64,000 nucleotides of DNA from Mycobacterium sp. GA-1199 (GCF_001500045.1 NZ_LQIX01000013.1:1-64000), one strand, 5' to 3'. Numbered from the stretch's first letter, positions 21,972 to 31,438 are shown. The notes: a model not told the origin generated them from the letters alone. Translations and numbers: made by a program.

Positions 21972-23978
21972 TCAGGACTGAGGACCGACGCCCGCGCTGG
22001 GGTGAGATTGCTTCCTCAGCAACACGACTGTGCCCCCGATGAGGGTGAGGATCACCAGCAGTCCGGCCCCCAGCAGTATCCACTCGTACCATCCGCGCTT
22101 GTCCGATTCCTGCGCGACCGCATCCGCGTTGACGCCAGATGACCCTGCCATCACCGGACCGTCGGCCCGTACCGTCAGCTGCTGGGGGACCTGAGCCTGG
22201 CCAACCACCAGCACGTCACCCTCCAGGTCTCGCCAGCCATTGGAAAGACCCGCGAGGTAGTCGAGCAATGAGACCCCGAGACTCCACGGCCCCGAGGTGG
22301 TCAGTAGAACGATCGTCCGGTTGTTCTGCGCATAACTCTGAAGGGCCGCTAGCCCGGTAGAGATGTCGATGACGGTCGAAGAAGGCAGGTCAACCTCGGA
22401 CATGCCGCCCCGCGGCGCTATCGGCGGATCGAGTTTGTTCTCCTCGACTGTTTGTGCGCCGGCGATGATCAGCGCGCTGGTATCGCTCGTTGCGGCCTGC
22501 TCGACGCTGACCACTTCCGGTCTCAAAGCCGTCGACGTAAGCCTTTGGATCAGCCCCACGATCTTGGCCGCATGGGCGAGCTGATCGGGGTCGCTGCCGT
22601 CGAAAGCTACTTGAAACCTCGGAACGAATCCTTGGGGCAGGGCGGCAAACCCGCCCATCTCTACCACGCCGCCCCGCCGAACTCTCGCAGTCGACATCGG
22701 ATCGATCTCGAACTCCATCGGCAGGGTGAGCGGATTACACCCGGGTCCGGGCTCGTACCTGACCGTCACGGTCAGATCCTGATCTCGGGCGGCGACATCG
22801 GCAGGAATCGAAAAGCGGCTGTCCACCTGACCAGACGCGTCGAGACGCGCGGTGGCGAGCACGAGCTCGCCGGCGGTGACGACCATCGTCCCCTTCTCGT
22901 TGTCGTCAACCGGCGTGTAATTCGCCAACAGACGGATGTCGACGATGCCCGGATCGTCAGCCCTGGACAATGCGGGAGCGATGTTCAAGAAGATGTACGA
23001 CTCGCCTAGAACGGCCGTGTTACCACCGATACGAAGCTGCCCGAACGTCGAGGCCGATCCTGCTTGTTCGTTCGACGCCCCTTCGGTCGATTCGACTGTG
23101 ACGGTGTCGGTCTGGGCCACCTTCTGTAGTCCATCCCGGAACAGACCGACCTGCTGGACGAGGTCGTCGCCCTGTCCGCTCAGGATGAGAAAAGGTGCGC
23201 CGGCATCGGTGACCAGCCGCACGCCGGGCTCCGGTTGGGCAACGTCACGGACGACGATCGCACGGACCGAGGCATCACGATCCGGCGGTGGTCCCACATC
23301 GGTTCGGGGCAGCGCGCGCACATTCACCGCGACGACCCCCGGTTGGTAGAACGTGGACAATGCGGTGACGAGAGTGAGCGTCGTGGACTTCTCGGCGTCA
23401 GTGGGCACTGGGTCGACGTACAAGTCGATCACAGGGGCGATGGCCGGAAGGAATTCCTCGATAGTCCTGGGGGGCTGTACGGCACCGGTGAAGGCCGCGC
23501 TCAATTCGCTCATGACCAGATTGGGCAGTGGATCGCAGACATCGTCGTCGTTGACCCTCAACACCAAGTTCAATTGGATCTCGCCGCGCACCACCGGAAC
23601 TGAACCGATGTCGAAGGTGAACGGCGCCGGGGGTTGACCGGGCGGGACGATGGGTATCGGCACCGACCCCACGAACCGCCCGTCTTGGGTCTGAGCTTCC
23701 ACGAATCCCGACGGAATATTGCTGACCGCTCCGATCAACCCCGAGAGCGTAATGGGCGCAAGCCCCTGCGGCACGGGTATGGAGACTCTCTGCGTCATGT
23801 CGTGGCCGACGAAGGACAACTGCGGCTTGATTCCGAGTTGCTGCCAGCCGAAGGCGGTGACCTGCGGCGGGGCGTCGTCAGCGGGCTGACCGACGGCCAG
23901 ACCGGGGGGCCCGGTCATGGAGATGGCAACCACGCATCCGACTGCGACGAGCGATGACGCTATACGCCGTATCAACAC
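21972..23978 (-). CDS. BcsB-like secreted, membrane-anchored protein (cellulose synthase regulatory subunit family)
   Basis: 668 residues from GTG 23978, which has AGGAAGG five bases upstream; an earlier in-frame start at 24029 lacks this. N-terminal signal peptide (about residues 1-30), a long beta-rich extracytoplasmic part, and one C-terminal TM helix (WILLGAGLLVILTLIGGTVVLL) with a short cytosolic tail. The layout and segments such as LSFVGHDMTQRVSIPVP and ANYTPVDDNEKGTMVV recall BcsB, the periplasmic partner of cellulose synthase. No BcsA-type synthase is in the window, so it may partner a synthase elsewhere or guide the polymer made by this locus. Separated from pta by about 195 bases in which I see no gene. 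Confidence 0.6.
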   Translation of the reverse strand: MLIRRIASSLVAVGCVVAISMTGPPGLAVGQPADDAPPQVTAFGWQQLGIKPQLSFVGHDMTQRVSIPVPQGLAPITLSGLIGAVSNIPSGFVEAQTQDGRFVGSVPIPIVPPGQPPAPFTFDIGSVPVVRGEIQLNLVLRVNDDDVCDPLPNLVMSELSAAFTGAVQPPRTIEEFLPAIAPVIDLYVDPVPTDAEKSTTLTLVTALSTFYQPGVVAVNVRALPRTDVGPPPDRDASVRAIVVRDVAQPEPGVRLVTDAGAPFLILSGQGDDLVQQVGLFRDGLQKVAQTDTVTVESTEGASNEQAGSASTFGQLRIGGNTAVLGESYIFLNIAPALSRADDPGIVDIRLLANYTPVDDNEKGTMVVTAGELVLATARLDASGQVDSRFSIPADVAARDQDLTVTVRYEPGPGCNPLTLPMEFEIDPMSTARVRRGGVVEMGGFAALPQGFVPRFQVAFDGSDPDQLAHAAKIVGLIQRLTSTALRPEVVSVEQAATSDTSALIIAGAQTVEENKLDPPIAPRGGMSEVDLPSSTVIDISTGLAALQSYAQNNRTIVLLTTSGPWSLGVSLLDYLAGLSNGWRDLEGDVLVVGQAQVPQQLTVRADGPVMAGSSGVNADAVAQESDKRGWYEWILLGAGLLVILTLIGGTVVLLRKQSHPSAGVGPQS

Positions 23979-24158
23979 GTACCTTCCTACGCAGGATCGG
24001 GCGACGTCACGTGCTCGACGAATGGACACCCACGCAAACCACAGAGTCGCTCGATATTAACGGTCCCGCGGCTCAAGGCGCGCGATACTCGCGCGATGGC
24101 CGTGCGGTGTTCGCGAACGCTGCATGTGCGAGCACACCACGGGCCCCGAAGGGCAGCT

Positions 24159-25124
24159 TCAGGTCTGGTCATTGGCGACCCACGCCTTCCAGGCGCTGTC
24201 AACGGTGCTGGCTAGATCGTGGCGCGATTTCCAACCGAAGTCACGTTGGATCTTCGCGGGATCGGCGACGACGTCGGGAGGGTCACCCGGACGACGGTCG
24301 ATGACGTCGCACTCGAAATGGATGCCGGTGGCTTGCCGTACCGCCGTCATGATTTCGAAGACACTCGTACCCCTTCCGGTGCCGATGTTGTAGATGGCGG
24401 CAAGATCGTCGACGGCCATCTGGTTCAGGACAGCGGCGTGGGCGTCTGCGACATCCTCGACATGGATGTAGTCACGGACGCACGATCCGTCCGGCGTCGG
24501 ATAATCGGCCCCGAAGACCTTTGGATGTACGCCCGAGCTGATCGCCCGAAAAACTCTCGGTATCAGGTTGTTCTCCCCGCGGTCGCCCAACTCCGGCGTC
24601 GCTGCGCCGGCCACATTGAAATAGCGCAGTGCCGACCAGCTGAGTCCGTGCGCTGCCGCGACGTCGGAGAGCAATTGTTCACCAATCAATTTCGTCCAGC
24701 CGTAGGGAGAGGACGGACTGGTGGGCGTTGCTTCGGTCACTGGGCTGACGGCCTGCTCTCCGTAAACCGCCGCACTCGACGAGAACAAGACGCGGCGCGT
24801 CCCCGTGCCGACCATCGCCTCGAGCACGCTATGCATGCCGGTGACGTTCTGACGGTAGTAGAACAGCGGGTTGGCGACCGACTCGTCCACGGCCTTCTTG
24901 GCGGCGATGTGCACGACAGCGTCAGCGGAAAAAGAGCGCAACGCCGACTCGACGAACGCGGTATCCAGCAACGAGCCTTCGTAGACCGAAGTGTCGGGCG
25001 TCAGGCGATCACGACTCCCGGTGGAGAAGTCGTCGAGGACGGCGACGTCATTCCCGACGCGGCGCAGGGCCCTCATGACGTGCGCTCCGATATATCCGGC
25101 CCCACCAGTGACGAGCACTCTCAC
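24159..25124 (-). CDS. galE: UDP-glucose 4-epimerase (GalE-type, extended SDR)
   Basis: 321 residues from GTG 25124, preceded by GGAGAAGCG. The N-terminal VRVLVTGGAGYIGAHV is the NAD-binding motif; the active site has SSSAAVYG and the Tyr-x3-Lys pair in SPYGWTKLIGEQ; RYFNVAGA and GSCVRDYIHVEDVADAH are typical of GalE. It should supply UDP-galactose (or UDP-GalNAc) for the glycosyltransferases of the polysaccharide locus. It is divergent from the FkbM gene and upstream of the BcsB-like gene on the same strand. The 180 bases between the two contain no gene I can support. Confidence 0.9.
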   Translation of the reverse strand: MRVLVTGGAGYIGAHVMRALRRVGNDVAVLDDFSTGSRDRLTPDTSVYEGSLLDTAFVESALRSFSADAVVHIAAKKAVDESVANPLFYYRQNVTGMHSVLEAMVGTGTRRVLFSSSAAVYGEQAVSPVTEATPTSPSSPYGWTKLIGEQLLSDVAAAHGLSWSALRYFNVAGAATPELGDRGENNLIPRVFRAISSGVHPKVFGADYPTPDGSCVRDYIHVEDVADAHAAVLNQMAVDDLAAIYNIGTGRGTSVFEIMTAVRQATGIHFECDVIDRRPGDPPDVVADPAKIQRDFGWKSRHDLASTVDSAWKAWVANDQT

Positions 25125-25227
25125 CGCTTCTCCAATGCTGAATGCCGGAATCACATCAGATGTACCCAACCACCGCAGTTGTTCTGGCGGATCCATCGTT
25201 GGCACAGTTGTGCGCCAACAGCGATGT

Positions 25228-25233
25228 TAGGGT
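25228..25233 (+). promoter_or_regulatory. Predicted -10 (TAGGGT) of the FkbM gene
   Basis: TAGGGT, six bases, GTG 25240. The 115-base divergent region between galE and the FkbM gene is thus the probable control point of the plus-strand polysaccharide operon. Confidence 0.4.
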
Positions 25234-25239
25234 CGCGCC

Positions 25240-26058
25240 GTGGCGCTGAAGCATGTGGTGTATCGGGCGCTCGATCGTGGGCCCGGTCGACCACTGATAG
25301 GTGTCGTGGCCAATCGACGGGCGCGCGCGGCAGGGCAACGGGCCCGATTCGCCTATGACCGTCCATCTGGGCTGTGGTCCAAGCGCACGCCGGGCGGCGT
25401 CATGCTCCTGCCGGAGCGGTTGCAGGGAATGGGCATCGAGGAATGCGAGACTTTCACCAAGGACGTGTTCCTGCTCGACTACACGGTGAAGTTCGGTGAC
25501 GTGGTACTCGACATCGGCGCGGGCATCGGATCGGAATCTCTGCCGTTTGCCCGATGGGCGGGAGCATCGGGCAAAGTGATTGCGGTCGAAGCTCATCCCG
25601 CTACATTCGCGACCTTGGAGCGCACTGTGCGACTGAACGGTGTGCGCAATGTCGAGTTGGTCAACGCGGCGATCATGGATTCGGACAAGCCCGTTATGAT
25701 CAGCGACCTCCCCGCCGAGGTCAGCTACGAGAACAGGATCGGGTCCGAGGGTGTCGAGGTCGCCGCGATGACCCTTGCGGGCTTGGTCGAGATGTACGAC
25801 CTCGATCGGGTCGACTTCCTGAAGATGAACATCGAAGGCGCAGAACTTCCGGCGCTGCAGGGCAGCGCGGATATGCTGCCCCTGGTACGACACGCGGCGA
25901 TCGGATGTCACGATTTCTTGGCGGAGGAAACCGGCGACGACTCCTACCGAACCAAGGAAGCCATCTATGAATTGTTGGTGAATGCAGGATTCACCGTGCG
26001 TCGGCGGGATGGTGATCCCCGCCCCTGGGCGAGGGATTACCTGTTTGCCTCCCGGTGA
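25240..26058 (+). CDS. FkbM-family SAM-dependent methyltransferase
   Basis: 272 residues. SAM-binding motif I is VVLDIGAGIGSES near residue 88, followed by GKVIAVEAHPATFATLERTV and the FkbM-type VDFLKMNIEGAELPAL. FkbM enzymes O-methylate sugars or other hydroxyls. First gene of the plus-strand set FkbM-flippase-Wzz-Wzy, which suggests methylation of a polysaccharide or glycolipid sugar. The N-terminal 60 residues are basic and not part of the Rossmann fold. Acceptor unknown. Confidence 0.88.
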   Translation: MALKHVVYRALDRGPGRPLIGVVANRRARAAGQRARFAYDRPSGLWSKRTPGGVMLLPERLQGMGIEECETFTKDVFLLDYTVKFGDVVLDIGAGIGSESLPFARWAGASGKVIAVEAHPATFATLERTVRLNGVRNVELVNAAIMDSDKPVMISDLPAEVSYENRIGSEGVEVAAMTLAGLVEMYDLDRVDFLKMNIEGAELPALQGSADMLPLVRHAAIGCHDFLAEETGDDSYRTKEAIYELLVNAGFTVRRRDGDPRPWARDYLFASR

Positions 26059-26125
26059 ATCGTCAACTTGGCGAGGCGGTTTGGTGCTGTCCATCAGGTA
26101 CGGCTGATGCGGGAGCCGGCATCGT

Positions 26126-27694
26126 ATGAGGTTCAGGAAGACACGGCCCACGCACGCCGTATCCCACATGATCAGCGATGCGGAAGTTTCGGCCGGTGTC
26201 ACTGCGTCAACGCCCCCGACGGGGCGCCAAGCCGCCTGGAACTATCTGGTCTTCGGTCTGAGCAAGAGCTCCGCGCTCATCACGACGGTCATCGTGGCCC
26301 GCCTACTCGACCCCGCCGACTTCGGTTTGTTCGCACTGGCCCTTCTCATCATCAATCTCTTCGACTACCTCAAAGACCTCGGTGTCGGCGCCGCCTTGGT
26401 GCAGAGCCCCGGTTCGTGGAAACGGTTCGCGCCCACAGCATTGACCCTCGTCACCGTGACCGGCGCGTTGGCTGGCGCAGCCCTCGCCGTCGCGGCGCCC
26501 CTGGCGGCCGCGCTGCTCGACCAGCCGGAACTCACGAACATGGTGCGGGTCCTCTCCATCGCGGTCACCATCTCCGCCGTCGGTGTGCTACCGGCAGCTC
26601 TCTTACGCAGACGGCTTGATTTCAAGCGCAGGCTCTGGCCGGAGTTCATCGCTGCCATCCTCAAGGCCGTCCTGACTATTGCGCTCGCCGCCACCGGTTT
26701 TGGCGTGTGGAGCCTGGTTTACGGGCAGCTCGTAGGAACCATCGCCCTGACATGCTTGTACTGGTTTGTGGCCCGCACCCCCCTGAAGTACGGCTTCGAT
26801 GCCCACGAGGCGCGACAGCTGGTGCTGTACGGGCTGTCCGTCACCGGGGTCACGTTTCTTGCATTCGGAATCGCCAACGTCGACTACGCGGTCGTGGGGA
26901 TCCGCCTCGGCGACACTGCGCTGGGGCTCTACACCTTGGCATTTCGCGTCCCCGACCTGCTTGTGCTCAGCCTGTGCATCGTGATCAGCGAGGTGCTGTT
27001 CAGTTCACTGTCCCGGCTCCAGCACGACCGTCGCCGTGTCGGCGAGCATTATCTGCAGGTGTTGACGATCGTCGTGCCGCTGACTGCACCGATCTGTGTC
27101 ATCCTGGGCGCAGCCGCGCCGGCGGTGATCGGCACCCTATACGGATCGAATTACGCCGACGCGGCTCCGGTGTTGTCGATCCTGGCGGTGTACGGCCTCA
27201 TCCACTCGGCCTCCTATCACGCCGGTGACGTGTTCAAAGCGATCGGACGTCCCGGACTCTTGACGGCGACCGGCGCCGTGAAGCTCGCCCTGCTTATCTG
27301 GCCGATCTGGTGGGCGGCCGGCCACAGCATCGTGATGGTCGCCGTAGTTCTGTTGCTGGTCGAACTGGTTCCGTTGGTGGCGAATATGGTGCTGGTGCGC
27401 ACCGTTACCGGGCTGCGGTTCAGACCGCTGATCACCGCAACGCTGCGTCCGATGCCCGCGGCGGCGGTCATGGCGTTCGCGATGCTGGGCACCACATCCG
27501 CCACCGATCACTGGCCCGCGCCCGTTCAACTCAGTCTGGCCGTGCCGGTCGGGTTAATCTGCTACCTATTGATGCTGAGGCTGACCGCTCGCGAGCTTTA
27601 TGCCCAGGGACTAATGGTCGTTCGCTCGCTGCGGCGGCGATCGGCGCAGTCGGCTGCTGCGATCAGTGCACCTGAGTCGGGGAAGGACACCTGA
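26126..27694 (+). CDS. Wzx-like polysaccharide flippase (MOP superfamily)
   Basis: 522 residues with about 14 hydrophobic segments. The N-terminal pattern WNYLVFGLSKSSALITTVIVARLLDPADFGLFALA is characteristic of the polysaccharide-transporter branch of the MOP superfamily, which flips undecaprenyl-linked repeat units across the membrane. ATG 26126 has GGGAG about 12 bases upstream; ATG 26168 is possible. Its stop abuts the GTG of the Wzz-like gene without a gap. With a Wzy- and a Wzz-like protein following directly, a Wzx/Wzy-type route is the simplest reading. Confidence 0.88.
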   Translation: MRFRKTRPTHAVSHMISDAEVSAGVTASTPPTGRQAAWNYLVFGLSKSSALITTVIVARLLDPADFGLFALALLIINLFDYLKDLGVGAALVQSPGSWKRFAPTALTLVTVTGALAGAALAVAAPLAAALLDQPELTNMVRVLSIAVTISAVGVLPAALLRRRLDFKRRLWPEFIAAILKAVLTIALAATGFGVWSLVYGQLVGTIALTCLYWFVARTPLKYGFDAHEARQLVLYGLSVTGVTFLAFGIANVDYAVVGIRLGDTALGLYTLAFRVPDLLVLSLCIVISEVLFSSLSRLQHDRRRVGEHYLQVLTIVVPLTAPICVILGAAAPAVIGTLYGSNYADAAPVLSILAVYGLIHSASYHAGDVFKAIGRPGLLTATGAVKLALLIWPIWWAAGHSIVMVAVVLLLVELVPLVANMVLVRTVTGLRFRPLITATLRPMPAAAVMAFAMLGTTSATDHWPAPVQLSLAVPVGLICYLLMLRLTARELYAQGLMVVRSLRRRSAQSAAAISAPESGKDT

Positions 27695-28384
27695 GTGGTC
27701 AAGACGCTTTCCGGGCGGCGGTGGTTGGTCGCAGCGTTGTGCGCGGTCATCGGGATGGTGGCAGGCATCCTGATTGCCTATGTGCTGCTTGGGCATTCGA
27801 AGAGATACGCAGCGCAGGCCTCCCTTGCCATGCTGCCGGCCTCCTACATTCCCACCAGCGAAGCCGCACAGTACTGGGATGTGCTCAATCACGGACAGGC
27901 GACGCGGTCCGCGGCGATCGTGTTCGGTCAGAGCAATTGGCTACAGCCTGCGGCAGCCGCCGCCAACGTTCCGGTGTCCGAGCTGACCCTGTCAGCCGGG
28001 GCCGTCCGTGACACCACTCTGATCGAGGTCAGCGTCGAGGCGAGTTCCCCTGAAGCCGCGGAGGCCGCACTCAGTTCCGTTCTCAGCGACGCGGGTGGGC
28101 CCGCGACCGCTGTCGCCGGTCCATTCCGCCTCGAGGTGGTCAGGCAGCCCGCCGGCAGCGCCCAGGCCCTAGGGCCCGGCAGCCTACAAACCTACGGCGC
28201 TGCGGGTCTCGTAGGACTGGCGCTGGGCGCGGGCGTAGGACTGCTTGTCGGCCGACGGGCAGGAAACAGGAATTCCGAGTCTTCGGAATACGCACGTCAC
28301 GCCGCCGGATCTCGCTACGCCGACGCCGCGGACGAGACCACCCTTCACACCGAGCCGATGACATCCGAGTCGTCCTCGCGGTGA
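27695..28384 (+). CDS. Wzz-like polysaccharide co-polymerase (chain-length type)
   Basis: 229 residues: TM helix at about 8-30, an extracytoplasmic domain, a second TM helix at about 165-186 (AAGLVGLALGAGVGLLVG), and a short polar cytosolic tail without a kinase domain. Two flanking TMs around a periplasmic domain is the co-polymerase layout, though the periplasmic part (about 135 residues) is shorter than in enterobacterial Wzz. Motifs such as SLAMLPASYIPTSEAAQYW and IEVSVEASSPEAAEAAL recur in the C-terminal domain of the next gene, with which it overlaps by four bases (GTGA). Confidence 0.65.
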   Translation: MVKTLSGRRWLVAALCAVIGMVAGILIAYVLLGHSKRYAAQASLAMLPASYIPTSEAAQYWDVLNHGQATRSAAIVFGQSNWLQPAAAAANVPVSELTLSAGAVRDTTLIEVSVEASSPEAAEAALSSVLSDAGGPATAVAGPFRLEVVRQPAGSAQALGPGSLQTYGAAGLVGLALGAGVGLLVGRRAGNRNSESSEYARHAAGSRYADAADETTLHTEPMTSESSSR

Positions 28385-30414
28385 AACCGTCCGGGCCCGA
28401 CCACATCACCGCGTTGGGGGGGCGAAGTGAGATCCTCGGCGGCGCGGCCGTGGGTGCGGCCGTCTTGGCAGCCGCCGCGTGGGTCATCGGGATCGCACCG
28501 GTCCTTCTCGTCGTCGGCCTGCCCTGCGCGGCGGCCGCGGCCATCTACCTGGTGCGCCGACCGCAGTGGGCCGTGGTGGCGATGGCCGTGTGCGAGGTGG
28601 CCAACATCAGCGGCGTGGTCGGCACCTGGGGACCGATCTCGCTTTTCCGCATCTCACTTCTCATCGGGCTCCTCACTCTGGGATTGGCGCTCCGCGACCC
28701 GGTCGCCCGCGGCCGGCTGAACCGCTGGACGCTGGCGTTCATCGGCCTCGTGGGCGTCTTCTTGACGACCCGGTTCCTCGCTTCGATCGGTGCTGCTGAC
28801 GTCGGCGGCGCGTTCGGCCTGCTGAAGAACGAAGTCGCCGATTTGGCGTTCGTCGTCATCGTCATGGTGTTGTTGCAGATTACCCAGCGCCAGTGGACAG
28901 TCGCCGCCGCGGTGGTGATCTCCTTCGCCGTGCTCAGCGTGCTGACCCTGTTGAACCAGGTCCTCTTCAGCGGAGCCATGTCTTTCGGCGGGTTCGCAAC
29001 CGTCACACAAGCAAGCGGCGAGCTGGTGACCACCTTGCGCTACGGGGGTCCGCTTCCCGACTCGAACTTCTGGGGTCGTCACCTGATCATGGGGCTGCCG
29101 CTGGCGGGCGCACTCATCGTGCGCGCCCGACGTACGGGCCTGCGGTGGACGGTGATCGGTTGGGCTGCAGCGATGCTCGCACTACTGGCAGGGATTTACC
29201 TCACGCAATCCCGCGGAACCTTCATCGCCACTTTCGCAGCGCTCGCCGTGTGGACGGTTCTCAGCGGTCCCACCACCCGGCGCGCAGCGGTGAAGGTGCT
29301 GCCCGTTGCGTTGCTGTTCCTGCTGATACCCGGCATCGGCAACCGACTGATCGCTCTGTTGGCCGACGTGTACGGGTCACAGCCGAGCTATTCCATCGAC
29401 CCGTCGGTTGCGAGTCGCATGGCCGCCGGCGAGGTTGCCTGGGCGATGTTCGACGACCGCCCGGCATTCGGCTTCGGACCCGGCGGATTCCAGCTCCTGG
29501 TGGAGCGCTATTCGGGCCTCGTGCCGACCGCCGTGACCAATCCCCCGACTGCCGCGGCGCACGATTTGTACGCCCAAATCGCCAGCGAGGCGGGCATTGT
29601 CGGCCTGTTCGGGTGGGCAGTCCTCGTCATCGGCGTCGTCCTCTGTGTTGCCATTCGGGTGTCACAGCTCGCGCTGCAGTCTGAAACCGTCGAACGTTCG
29701 CTGGCGGCTGCCGTGTTGGCGGCCATCGTCGCCTGGTCGATCGCGAGCATCTTCATCCACCTGACATATCTGCGGACCTTCGGCATTCTTTTGGCGCTTG
29801 CCGGGGCGATCGCGGCGCAAACGGAAAGCCAATGGCGGGATCCGCTGCGCGAGTGCGGGCGGTTCATCAGCGCAGCCACCGCCGCGGTGCTGCTCGCAGT
29901 GGTGGTCGTCGCAACATTCCTCACGGCCTCGACCACGCGCACACATACCGCGAGTCAGCGCCTCACATTGTTGCCCGGCGCCGACGTTGAATGGGGCAAG
30001 GCCTATGTCCTCGACATCCGTAGCCGAGAGGTCGTGCTGCCGAGCTACGCCGCCTTGATGGTCGCCGGCAGCCCAGAAACCTCCGCGGTCGCCGACACCG
30101 TACGCGGCATCATCACGATCGAGGTAACCGCTGCCAGCCGCGAGGCCGCAGTCGAATCCCTCCGAATCGCGCTCACGGACGCAGAGGCCAACCTCAAGAG
30201 ATTCGGCGCCGACTCGTTGTACGTCGTCCGTCCTGTAGGACCGATTGTCCAGCGGGACAAGAACGAGCATTCACTCCTGGCGAGCTCACTGGCGCTGGGC
30301 GCTGGTGTGATGGTCGGGGTGGGCGCTTTCGCGCTGGTGTATCGCCGTCTGCACCCGCGGGCCCGTCGTCCGGGCCCGGTCGCGCCACTACCGGTTGCGC
30401 TGCCGTTTCGTTGA
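28381..30414 (+). CDS. Wzy/O-antigen-ligase-like polymerase fused to a Wzz-like domain
   Basis: 677 residues. The first 500 hold 11-12 TM segments and a large extracytoplasmic loop with WaaL/Wzy-type features, including LTQSRGTFIATF and MAAGEVAWAMFDDRPAFGFGPGGF before AAHDLYAQIASEAGIVGLFGW. After a TM near 495-515 comes an extracytoplasmic domain (about 520-630) and a last TM (632-655). That C-terminal part parallels the preceding protein: LTLLPGADVEWGKAYVLDI against LAMLPASYIPTSEAAQYWD, and IEVTAASREAAVESL against IEVSVEASSPEAAEAAL. It is thus a polymerase with a built-in co-polymerase-like domain. GTG 28381 overlaps the upstream stop. Confidence 0.75.
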   Translation: MKPSGPDHITALGGRSEILGGAAVGAAVLAAAAWVIGIAPVLLVVGLPCAAAAAIYLVRRPQWAVVAMAVCEVANISGVVGTWGPISLFRISLLIGLLTLGLALRDPVARGRLNRWTLAFIGLVGVFLTTRFLASIGAADVGGAFGLLKNEVADLAFVVIVMVLLQITQRQWTVAAAVVISFAVLSVLTLLNQVLFSGAMSFGGFATVTQASGELVTTLRYGGPLPDSNFWGRHLIMGLPLAGALIVRARRTGLRWTVIGWAAAMLALLAGIYLTQSRGTFIATFAALAVWTVLSGPTTRRAAVKVLPVALLFLLIPGIGNRLIALLADVYGSQPSYSIDPSVASRMAAGEVAWAMFDDRPAFGFGPGGFQLLVERYSGLVPTAVTNPPTAAAHDLYAQIASEAGIVGLFGWAVLVIGVVLCVAIRVSQLALQSETVERSLAAAVLAAIVAWSIASIFIHLTYLRTFGILLALAGAIAAQTESQWRDPLRECGRFISAATAAVLLAVVVVATFLTASTTRTHTASQRLTLLPGADVEWGKAYVLDIRSREVVLPSYAALMVAGSPETSAVADTVRGIITIEVTAASREAAVESLRIALTDAEANLKRFGADSLYVVRPVGPIVQRDKNEHSLLASSLALGAGVMVGVGAFALVYRRLHPRARRPGPVAPLPVALPFR

Positions 30415-30481
30415 CCCGGATGGCACCACAGCAGCCTGCGTATTCTGGCTCTGAAATAGCGGTGCGGATGGGAGTGCCCCA

Positions 30482-31438
30482 ATGCAGGCCATGGGTCGGC
30501 CCAGATCCGCGCTGCCGGTCATCGTCGGCGTGTGTCTGGTTCTTGTCCTGGCGGTGGGCATCGTCACCGACTCCTCACGCACGAGGCCACCGAGTGAGCC
30601 GTTCGCCGACGACAGTCCGTTTCGAACACCTGTCGCGGCCGACGCGCCTGTCGACCCGAACAGCGCAGCGATGGTGGCGCGGATATCCAGAGACGGCGTG
30701 ATGTATGCCAACCTCGACGAATTCGCGATTCCCATCTACTCCGCGGGCGATGACACCCCGCACACTCGCGTGTCATGCAGGATCAAAGACTGGGGCCCAT
30801 GCCCGTTCGACGGTCACCGCGTGCCGATACCCGAGGACGCCGTTCCATCGCCCGGGTCCGACGGTGCGATGGTCGTGATCGACCACGGCAGGCGTCTTGT
30901 CTTCGAGTTCTGGCAGGCGCAACGTCACGGCGACCACTGGACAACGAGTTTCGGTGCAATCAACGACCTCGACGGCTCCGGGTGGGGCACATACGAGAAC
31001 GGTTTCAGCACGGCTTCCGGCGCATCGCGGCTCGGGGGTGTGATCCGCCTCGACGAAATGCGCCGCGGTGTCATCCCACATGCGCTGGCGCTGCAGAGCG
31101 ACAGTGTTTGCGCCGAGGTCTTCCGGGCGCCGGCAGTGAAGACGGATGGCACCTACGACGGGCCGGACTGCATTCCCGAGGGCGCTCGCCTTCGCCTCGA
31201 TCCGGACGTCGACATCGACGCACTCGGACTCGCGCCCGCAACGCGGGTGATCGCCCAGGCGTTGCAGACCTACGGCGCCTTCGTCGTCGACTACGGCGGC
31301 GCGCCGCTGAGCGTCGCGTTCGAACGTGACCCCGCGGCCGCCCGCCATCATCCGGGCGAGACCTACGGGCAGCTCGGCATGCCGTGGGATTACAGCATGA
31401 TCGAGGTTCCCTGGGAGCACCTGGAGGTCTTGGCCTGA
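30482..31438 (+). CDS. Secreted or membrane-anchored protein of unknown function in the polysaccharide locus
   Basis: 318 residues with an N-terminal signal anchor (LPVIVGVCLVLVLAVGIV, about 11-28) and a Pro-rich linker, then a compact exported domain rich in Trp, Tyr and His: VFEFWQAQRHGDHWTTSF, GSGWGTYENGFSTASGASRLGGVIRLDEM, GVIPHALALQSD, and Cys pairs around VSCRIKDWGPC and SVCAEVF...DCIPEG. The repeated aromatic and acidic patches are what one expects of a carbohydrate-binding or lyase-like beta fold, but I cannot assign a family. GGGAGTG precedes ATG 30482. It lies between the polymerase and the glycosyltransferases, so modification or release of the polymer is a reasonable guess. Confidence 0.6.
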   Translation: MQAMGRPRSALPVIVGVCLVLVLAVGIVTDSSRTRPPSEPFADDSPFRTPVAADAPVDPNSAAMVARISRDGVMYANLDEFAIPIYSAGDDTPHTRVSCRIKDWGPCPFDGHRVPIPEDAVPSPGSDGAMVVIDHGRRLVFEFWQAQRHGDHWTTSFGAINDLDGSGWGTYENGFSTASGASRLGGVIRLDEMRRGVIPHALALQSDSVCAEVFRAPAVKTDGTYDGPDCIPEGARLRLDPDVDIDALGLAPATRVIAQALQTYGAFVVDYGGAPLSVAFERDPAAARHHPGETYGQLGMPWDYSMIEVPWEHLEVLA

